A stretch of DNA of 39,229 nucleotides from JAQIBY01 sp046546095 (lineage in GTDB: Bacteria > Bacteroidota > Bacteroidia > Bacteroidales > ML635J-15), in assembly GCA_046546095.1 (NCBI GenBank), contig JBKGYK010000023.1:1-39229 (forward strand), in the 5' to 3' direction. Positions within the stretch are counted from its first letter, which is position 1. Every line of letters begins with the position of its first letter. The translations under genes and the position numbers were made by a program. Under the pieces are notes generated by a model, which searched no databases, was not told where the DNA came from, and saw only the letters and a program-made list of their open reading frames with translations. Of the stretch, positions 33,778 to 39,229 are shown piece by piece.

Positions 33778-34617
33778 ATGTACAAACGCAAGCCCGACTG
33801 GCTCAAGATAAAACTACCCAAAGGAGAAAGCTACCACTTTGTCAATGAGGTGGTGCATCAGCACAAGCTGCATACCATCTGTGAAAGCGGTAAATGCCCC
33901 AATATAGGTGAATGCTGGGGCAACCGCACAGCCACTTTTATGATTCTGGGCGAAATATGTACCCGCTCGTGTAGGTTCTGCAATACCAAAACGGGTAAAC
34001 CTCTCCCACCCGACCCCAACGAACCGCAGCAACTGGCCGAAGCCATCAAACTGATGAAACTTAAACACGCCGTAATCACATCCGTTGATCGCGACGACCT
34101 GCCGGACAAAGGTGCTGAGCACTGGGTTAAAAGTATAGAAGCCATCCGGAAACTCAACCCGGACACCACCATGGAGTGTCTGATACCGGATTTTGACGGT
34201 AAGCATGAGTTGCTGGATAAAATTATTGCAGTTAAACCAGACATTGTCAGTCACAACCTGGAAACGGTTAAACGTCTGACACCGGAAGTCCGCTCACGTG
34301 CTAAATATAAGACAAGTCTGGAGGTAATACGCTATTTGTCCAAAAATGGCATGCGCAGCAAGTCTGGTATGATGCCCGGGCTTGGTGAAACCGATGAAGA
34401 ACTGCATCAGGCCATGGACGACCTGGCAGCTACCGGTTGCGAGATTCTCACGCTTGGGCAATATCTGCAGCCCACGGTTCATCACCTGCCGGTTGACCGA
34501 TACCTGACACCGGATGAATTTGAGAATCTGAAACAAACAGCCCTCCATAAAGGATTTAAGCAGGTAGAAAGCGCTCCCCTGGTGCGCTCTTCCTATCATG
34601 CCGACCAACAAGTTTAA
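33778..34617 (+). CDS. lipA: Lipoyl synthase
   Basis: 279 aa from ATG 33778 (MYKRKPDWLKIKLPKG). A TTG two codons earlier is possible but unneeded. It has both Fe-S motifs: the auxiliary-cluster C-x4-C-x5-C (CESGKCPNIGEC, about 37-48) and the radical SAM CTRSCRFC (about 63-70). Also TSVDRDDLPDKGAEHW, MPGLGETDEE and the C-terminal PLVRSSYHAD, whose Arg-Ser-Ser includes the auxiliary-cluster Ser ligand. It inserts two sulfurs into octanoyl-lipoyl domains. It overlaps lipB by 20 bp, and the pair completes octanoyl transfer plus sulfur insertion. Confidence 0.96.
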   Translation: MYKRKPDWLKIKLPKGESYHFVNEVVHQHKLHTICESGKCPNIGECWGNRTATFMILGEICTRSCRFCNTKTGKPLPPDPNEPQQLAEAIKLMKLKHAVITSVDRDDLPDKGAEHWVKSIEAIRKLNPDTTMECLIPDFDGKHELLDKIIAVKPDIVSHNLETVKRLTPEVRSRAKYKTSLEVIRYLSKNGMRSKSGMMPGLGETDEELHQAMDDLAATGCEILTLGQYLQPTVHHLPVDRYLTPDEFENLKQTALHKGFKQVESAPLVRSSYHADQQV

Positions 34618-35308
34618 AAATACTCTTATGATTGAAGGAACATTTGAAGATTGGGAAAAAATTGATTTTCAGGCAGCCTGGGAGAAGCAAAACGCCTTGT
34701 TTCATGCCGGAATCAGGCAACGCAAAACAGGAACAGACCAGGGCTTTAAGGACAGCCTGATAGTGTGTGAACACCCGCATGTATTTACGCTGGGATTAAA
34801 TGCCGGCAGGGAAAACCTGCTCGTCAGCGACAAGGAACTGGCTGAACGCGGGATACAGTGCATCAAAACCAACCGCGGCGGCAACATTACCTACCACGGA
34901 CCCGGGCAGATTGTCGGTTACCCGGTAATTGACCTGAAGAAACAGGGATTTTATGTGAAAGATTATATCTGGCATCTTGAAGAGGTAATCATCCGGGTTT
35001 TGGCAGATTATAAAATCACCGGTACCAGACTTATCAATGCACCCGGTGTGTGGACCGATATGCAGGCGCATGGAAAAACCCGAAAGATTGCAGCGGTGGG
35101 TGTACGTGCCAGCCGTTTCATCACCATGCATGGCTTTGCACTGAATGTCAACACTGACATGCGCTATTTTGAAATGATTATGCCCTGTGGATTTACCAAT
35201 GAGGCGGTTTGTTCCATGCAGGAAATTTCAGGACAAAAACACAATATGGATGAGGTGAAATCCAGCATTAAAAGGCATTTTTCGATGGTATTTGGGATGA
35301 GGTTTTGA
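34598..35308 (+). CDS. lipB: Octanoyl-ACP:protein octanoyltransferase
   Basis: 236 aa from ATG 34598, inside the end of lipA. ATG 34628 is an equally good start, because family similarity begins at GTFEDWEKIDFQAAWEKQ. RGGNITYHGPGQIVGYPV (about 88-105) binds the acyl chain. Lys in TRKIAAVGVRASRFITMHG and Cys in IMPCGFTNE form the Cys/Lys catalytic dyad. It transfers octanoate from ACP to lipoyl-domain lysines, the substrate of LipA. Cytoplasmic. Coupled to lipA by overlap. Confidence 0.95.
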   Translation: MPTNKFKNTLMIEGTFEDWEKIDFQAAWEKQNALFHAGIRQRKTGTDQGFKDSLIVCEHPHVFTLGLNAGRENLLVSDKELAERGIQCIKTNRGGNITYHGPGQIVGYPVIDLKKQGFYVKDYIWHLEEVIIRVLADYKITGTRLINAPGVWTDMQAHGKTRKIAAVGVRASRFITMHGFALNVNTDMRYFEMIMPCGFTNEAVCSMQEISGQKHNMDEVKSSIKRHFSMVFGMRF

Positions 35309-36156
35309 GTCTTAGCAATATAGAAAGTTTGTAAAGATTCAGAAATTCTTGCACACCAGAAACACCCATTCAAAATAAATTCATCCCCCATATTATTTTT
35401 TGATTCTACTGGAAATTTAGTTTTTTCATTCATTAAAGGATATCATTGCTTAAATCCCTTTGTGTATTTCGCCTCCAAACCCCGGCCTAAATGCCAGGGT
35501 TTAGATGAATATTCATCAGAGTAATAAAGAAATGTTAGCAAAAAATAAGGTGAAAAAATCAAATCAACAAATTTCCGGAAAACTTCACTTTGGCTTAGTT
35601 GATTGGCAGGCTCACCATTTGGAAAAAGTCGAATCGTGAAATGATCAATCTTTTGATGGAGGCATTATTTTTGATGAGTAACTTGATAAGGACATCACGA
35701 AATGGTCGACTAAACAGGACACATCAAGCCCGGGATGCTATAAAATGTATAGCAGACTATATCACAAGACTTTAAAAACTAAGACGGATTGCATTTTAAC
35801 AGACCAGAATAAAAGCAGCACATTTACATCTCAATCAAAAGCAGGTAAAATCGTTCCGAAAATAAGCAATATCTGTATGAGAGAGATTGTTTTCGGGAAT
35901 AACAGAACAACATACAAGATTATATCAAATACAACAGGTTAACATCTAATCATTCATCATGCCGTCATGGATTTATCAAAAACTAAGAACCCAATATTAA
36001 ATTAGTCCCAATGAACTCCGAGCATACAAAATGTAAATTGCTAAGGATATGAAAAAGAAGGATTATTGGACGCAAAACTTTCGGTTAATGGCAAAGTCCA
36101 ATTTCTATCCATTTTATTGATATATTTTATTTAATATTTAATTTTATTCATTTCTT
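35309..36156. other. About 850-bp gene-poor region
   Basis: No convincing gene. A 65-codon frame at 35745-35942 has no family features and is probably chance. A hairpin at 35477-35502 (AAACCC/GGGTTT with inner GGC/GCC) is followed by a perfect 14-bp palindrome GATGAATATTCATC at 35504-35517. The hairpin could end lipB transcription, although it lies about 170 bp past the stop. The rest is AT-rich; decayed coding DNA is possible but not demonstrable. Confidence 0.5.
35477..35502 (+). terminator. Possible terminator hairpin downstream of lipB
   Basis: AAACCC (35477-35482), GGC (35484-35486), six-base loop, GCC (35493-35495), GGGTTT (35497-35502). Symmetric single-base mismatch between the stems. 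No long T-run follows. Confidence 0.35.
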
Positions 36157-36190
36157 TTTGCATTTTTTTAAACTTTATTTTTTATTTTTG
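36157..36190 (+). promoter_or_regulatory. Promoter of the DUF2089-Yip1-hydrolase operon
   Basis: TTTG (36157-36160) and TATTTTTG (36183-36190) with a 22-bp spacer, slightly longer than the usual 19-21. The region upstream is extremely AT-rich. A perfect palindrome starts 3 bp after the -7 element and would span the transcription start. Confidence 0.5.
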
Positions 36191-36192
36191 CA

Positions 36193-36209
36193 ATGTTTAA
36201 ATTAAACAT
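36193..36209. promoter_or_regulatory. 17-bp perfect palindrome, likely operator
   Basis: ATGTTTAA-A-TTAAACAT, symmetrical over all 17 bases, lying immediately after the -7 element and ending 7 bp before the ATG of the HTH regulator at 36217. The position fits repression by blocking RNA polymerase. Autoregulation by the downstream Zn-ribbon/HTH protein is inferred. Confidence 0.5.
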
Positions 36210-36216
36210 TTAGATT

Positions 36217-36495
36217 ATGCGACTTCCGGTAAATTGTCCTAGCTGTAATGCAGCATTAAGTGTTTCAAGCCTGAAATGCGAAAGTTGTCAAACCAAAGTA
36301 GATGGCACTTTTGAATTGCCAAAGATGGCAACCCTCCCCCCCGATGTGCAAGCATTCATCATTGCATTTGTCAAAAACAGTGGAAGCCTCAAAAAAATGG
36401 CAAAAGCCATGTCGTTGAGTTACCCTACTGTCCGTAACCGTCTCGATGAAATCATTGAAATACTGAACCACAAAGAAATATCACAAAGTAAATAA
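36217..36495 (+). CDS. DUF2089-type zinc-ribbon/HTH regulator
   Basis: 92 aa. The zinc ribbon CPSC...CESC (CPSCNAALSVSSLKCESC, residues 8-25) is followed by a helix-turn-helix of the DUF2089 type, with FIIAFVKNSGSLKKMAKAMS and YPTVRNRLDEIIEIL. Full family length. Presumably a DNA-binding regulator of its own operon, given the palindrome at its promoter and the one-base gap to the Yip1-like gene. Relatives often sit beside membrane-stress or transporter genes. Confidence 0.88.
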   Translation: MRLPVNCPSCNAALSVSSLKCESCQTKVDGTFELPKMATLPPDVQAFIIAFVKNSGSLKKMAKAMSLSYPTVRNRLDEIIEILNHKEISQSK

Positions 36496-36496
36496 A

Positions 36497-37087
36497 ATGA
36501 ATATGAAAATTTTGTTTAATCCGTTTGAGAAAATTGCAGGAGTAAAAAGCCTTTTTATTGGAATAACTGCTGTATTGCTGGCAGGCGCCATCGGATATTT
36601 CAGCAAAACACATTTTGACGGCATATTAAATGTTCATACAGGAATACAGTCACCATGGTACGTGCATATTATAGAGCCATTTTTTAGTGTAGCCACAATT
36701 GCGCTGTGGTTTTTATTATTTGCCAAAATATTTGGGAAGGAAAACATCCGGACAATAGATGTTATTGGAACTCAGTTTTTTGCCTTTATACCTCTGGTGC
36801 CCGCATCATTTATGGGCTTCTTTAATGTTACAGCAGTTATCAATGCTCAGCTAAAACAATTGATAACCAATCCGACAGGCACAATCGACATCGCTCCTGA
36901 ACAATTGTTTGCATTTGCTATCTTATTGATTGTGGTAATGCTGCTGATGGTATGGAGTGCCATTTGGATTTACAAGGGCTTTAAAACGTCTGCGAACCTG
37001 CCTAATCAAATTCATATTCCGGTTTATATCTCAGGAATTATTGTAGCAATGATCGTTCCTAAGCTTTTCACATTATTTATTTTCTAA
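36497..37087 (+). CDS. Yip1-like integral membrane protein
   Basis: 196 aa with about five transmembrane helices: SLFIGITAVLLAGAIGYF (about 17-35), FFSVATIALWFLLFAKIF, VIGTQFFAFIPLVPASFMGFF, LFAFAILLIVVMLLMVWSAI and IPVYISGIIVAMIVPKLFTL. Layout and the N-terminal NPFEKIAGVKS match bacterial Yip1-domain proteins, whose role is not defined. It starts one base after the regulator's stop and 11 bp before the hydrolase, so the three are likely co-transcribed. Confidence 0.75.
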   Translation: MNMKILFNPFEKIAGVKSLFIGITAVLLAGAIGYFSKTHFDGILNVHTGIQSPWYVHIIEPFFSVATIALWFLLFAKIFGKENIRTIDVIGTQFFAFIPLVPASFMGFFNVTAVINAQLKQLITNPTGTIDIAPEQLFAFAILLIVVMLLMVWSAIWIYKGFKTSANLPNQIHIPVYISGIIVAMIVPKLFTLFIF

Positions 37088-37098
37088 CATATACTACA

Positions 37099-38499
37099 AT
37101 GAAAAAGACAATTGTTATTTTGCTACTTATAATTTTAACGGTTTTTGCCAGTGTTGCACAAGAAATATCAGGTGCCTGGAATGGTGTTCTCACAGCTATT
37201 CCCGGCCAAAACTTAAGGCTTGTATTCAATATTACTGAAACGGATACTGGTATTTCGGTAAACATGGATAGCCCTGACCAGAGTGTATTTGGAATTCCCG
37301 CTTCAGAAGCCACTTTTGAATCCCCCAGGCTTACAATTATCATCAAACAGGCCGGCATTAAATTTGATGGAACACTGGATGGCGACAGTATTGCAGGAAC
37401 TTTTAACCAACTTGGTTCATCTTTCCCATTGGTTTTGAGTAAAAATGGCAAGAAGGCAGAGAAGCCAAACCGCCCGCAGGAACCTCAAAAGCCATATCCA
37501 TATGTTGCTGAAGATATTACATTTGAGAATGAGAGCGGCATTACACTTGCAGGCACCCTGACAATGCCCGATAAGGAAGATAAGTTTCCGGCTACGGTAC
37601 TCATTTCCGGCAGCGGGCCTCAAAACCGAAACGAAGAATTGATGGGGCATAAACCTTTCCTGGTTCTCTCTGATCATCTTACGCGAAATGGGATCGCAGT
37701 ACTGCGTTTTGACGATCGAGGCACCGGTGAATCAGAAGGCGATTTCAGCAAAGCTACTTCATTCGACTTTGCTGCTGATGTAGAAGCTGCTATCAACTAT
37801 TTGGGAAGCAGGAAGGAAATAGATACTGAAAAAATCGGTCTCATTGGACATAGCGAAGGAGGATTAATTGCTCCCATAGTAGCCTCCCTACAACCTGATA
37901 ATGTGGGCTTTATCGTGCTTCTTGCAGGACCCGGACTTCCCGGGAGTGAAATTATTTTGATGCAGCAGCAGCTCATTGGCAAAGCATCGGGCATGTCTGA
38001 GGAAAAACTAAAAATTGCCGTAAGTGCAAATGCACAGATTTTTGACCTGATAGCTGAATCAGAAAAACCTGAATCACTTCATGAGGAACTCAGAAATTTA
38101 TTGAATAAAATCATAAAAGACAATCCTGAAACTGTTCCCGAAGGCATGGAGAACAAACAATATATCGACACACAGGTTGATCAGCTTTTGTCACCATGGA
38201 TGACAACCTTTTTGACATACGACCCGGCCATTGCACTTGAAAATGTCCTTTGTCCTGTGTTGGCAATAAATGGTGAAAATGATTTGCAGGTTCCACCAAA
38301 AGAAAACCTGGAAAAAATTCGCGAGGCTCTGGAAAAAGGAGGTAACCAAAATATAACTACCATTGAATTAAAAGGCCTGAACCATCTGTTCCAGGAAAGT
38401 GAGACTGGTTTACCCAACGAATATGGGCAGATAGAACAAACCTTTTCACCCAAAGCTTTGGATACGATTACCACCTGGGTAAAAAAGCAGGTAAAATAG
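37099..38499 (+). CDS. Exported alpha/beta hydrolase (S33-like)
   Basis: 466 aa. Signal peptide to about 20 (ILTVFASVAQ). An N-terminal beta domain (about 22-125; ISGAWNGVLTAIPGQNLRLV) of the kind seen before many Bacteroidota hydrolases, then an alpha/beta-hydrolase fold with oxyanion-side ISGSGPQNRNEE, nucleophile GHSEGG (Ser about 252), Asp in NGENDLQVPP (about 395) and His in GLNHLFQE (about 430). The triad is complete, so it is active as an esterase or peptidase; substrate unknown. Periplasmic by signal peptide. Last gene of the DUF2089 operon. Confidence 0.88.
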   Translation: MKKTIVILLLIILTVFASVAQEISGAWNGVLTAIPGQNLRLVFNITETDTGISVNMDSPDQSVFGIPASEATFESPRLTIIIKQAGIKFDGTLDGDSIAGTFNQLGSSFPLVLSKNGKKAEKPNRPQEPQKPYPYVAEDITFENESGITLAGTLTMPDKEDKFPATVLISGSGPQNRNEELMGHKPFLVLSDHLTRNGIAVLRFDDRGTGESEGDFSKATSFDFAADVEAAINYLGSRKEIDTEKIGLIGHSEGGLIAPIVASLQPDNVGFIVLLAGPGLPGSEIILMQQQLIGKASGMSEEKLKIAVSANAQIFDLIAESEKPESLHEELRNLLNKIIKDNPETVPEGMENKQYIDTQVDQLLSPWMTTFLTYDPAIALENVLCPVLAINGENDLQVPPKENLEKIREALEKGGNQNITTIELKGLNHLFQESETGLPNEYGQIEQTFSPKALDTITTWVKKQVK

Positions 38500-38930
38500 G
38501 ATTGTAGGTTTTCAGATTTCCATATTTATTACACCAGAAGCATTTTAAAATGGCATTTACTGTCCTTCCTTTTCTACTCCCGAATAGCTCTAAATTTTCA
38601 ATCTTTGTAGGTCAGAGCTTTCGGGATAAAAACGGATTGTTCATTTTAATGGTGTTTTCACACAAAAGAAAGAAGCAAAGAAAGTTCCGTCTCCACCTTG
38701 TTCCGCCGGACAAGCTTCGCCAAATCCATAGTTACGTGAGTCTTTTTTTATGAAGAAAAAACAAAAAAGAACAAAACTTGGGGCGTCAGATTAGGCTGAA
38801 CATGACACTACCTATGTTTTTAGTGGATTTTGGAATTAAATATCTAAAACATTATTAATTTGCTTTTTAGGCAAACATAATAGTATATTGTCTTATTTGC
38901 AGATAGCTTATCTTTAGATGTTTGCAACCT
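38500..38930. other. Gene-poor region with no clear feature
   Basis: A 67-codon frame at 38550-38753 has no family features. The stretch near 38660-38690 (AAAGAAAGAAGCAAAGAAAG) resembles short intergenic repeats common in Bacteroidota. Nothing else is supported. Confidence 0.5.
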
Positions 38931-39070
38931 GCGAAACTTCAGTTATATAAAACAAAATCAAATCTTAAATATACGGGATATTTCATTTACTCTGGGCTAT
39001 TACGACCTTCTCATCTAATAAATGAATTTAAAGAATTTTCCGGACGTGCACCAATAAGTTATTTCAAAAA
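38930..39070 (+). pseudogene. AraC-family HTH remnant, frameshifted
   Basis: One frame reads IRDISFTLGYYD (38973-39006) and, after a shift, the next reads SHLINEFKEFSG followed by SYFKKG (to about 39072). Joined, they give the C-terminal second HTH of an AraC regulator (typical G(Y/F)xDQSHF...F...F.G..P..Y). The Gln of DQS is lost at the shift near 39007. There is no upstream body, and the fragment ends exactly at the 85-bp dispersed repeat. Confidence 0.6.
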
Positions 39071-39072
39071 AG

Positions 39073-39157
39073 GGTTCTACTGCAAATTTTCATGCCTAAG
39101 GCAGACAGGAGTGGGTAATGATTGAATTGTTGCTATTGAGTGAGAAATTATCCCAGG
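39073..39157. repeat. 85-bp dispersed repeat, copy 2
   Basis: Matches 3946-4030 except for two bases. It abuts the AraC remnant on its left; on its right the sequence to the window end (GTTCGACTTCGCTCTC...) differs from that after copy 1. May be the edge of a mobile element whose body lies beyond the window. Confidence 0.8.
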
Positions 39158-39229
39158 CAGTTCGACTTCGCTCTCTACATCGCTTACAGCCTGCTTGAGA
39201 TAGCTAAGACTTCACCACTTGGGACGATG

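Noticed and set aside
35745..35942. 65-codon frame as a small protein
   Set aside because: Mixed low-complexity composition, no ribosome site, no motif; surrounded by non-coding AT-rich sequence.
38550..38753. 67-codon frame as a small protein
   Set aside because: Overlaps typical intergenic repeat-like sequence and shows no family features.

Overview
The window looks like chromosomal DNA of a Bacteroidota bacterium, probably of the Bacteroidales/Marinilabiliales type. The signs are type IX secretion (T9SS) C-terminal sorting domains on large secreted proteins, promoter-like TTTG...TAnnTTTG elements in place of sigma70 boxes, few Shine-Dalgarno sequences, Cys-lipoproteins starting LSAC or FVAC, and surface proteins opening with the GVAIN.DG...SAMLDVK signature. 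It is not an obvious prophage or plasmid: several housekeeping genes are present (pgi, lipA, lipB, a PLP aminotransferase, a flavodiiron protein), and no integrase, terminase or replication gene was seen.

Layout. 1-2330: a compositionally odd, AT-rich secreted-protein gene that runs off the left edge, followed by decayed coding scraps and a possible group II intron 3' end. 2332-3825: a T9SS-exported seven-repeat beta-propeller. 4177-11287: a glycan/radical-SAM island, with a GT-A glycosyltransferase, a small lipoprotein, three paralogous radical SAM enzymes each with an N-terminal four-cysteine (twitch-like) region, and a second DxD glycosyltransferase. 11385-13976: a large T9SS adhesin-like protein. 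14003-17898 (minus strand): a GT4 glycosyltransferase, a C_GCAxxG_C_C protein, a flavodiiron protein and a lipoprotein. 18130-23280 (plus strand): a UspA-like protein, a BASS-type transporter, an exported protein, a GT4 glycosyltransferase and an aminotransferase.

23284-32286 is the most unusual part. pgi and a Crp/Fnr-type regulator face away from a tail-fibre-like surface protein gene. A 1,597-bp block holding the first 62 bp of pgi, the whole regulator, the divergent promoter and the first ~182 codons of the surface gene is repeated, apparently without change, 3,933 bp downstream. The second copy lies between the 5' part of a third related surface gene and the 3' body of a 933-aa surface gene. 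The simplest reading is that one ancestral surface gene was split by this block and its body was refused to a new promoter and leader, creating a second regulator-plus-surface-protein cassette.

32383-38499: an Fe-S protein, lipA-lipB, a long gene-poor stretch, then a likely operon of a DUF2089-type Zn-ribbon/HTH regulator, a Yip1-like membrane protein and an exported alpha/beta hydrolase, preceded by a promoter with a perfect palindrome. 38500-39229 has a frameshifted AraC remnant that abuts one copy of an 85-bp sequence also found at 3946-4030.

Organism, homology and operon statements come from reading motifs only; no database search was run.
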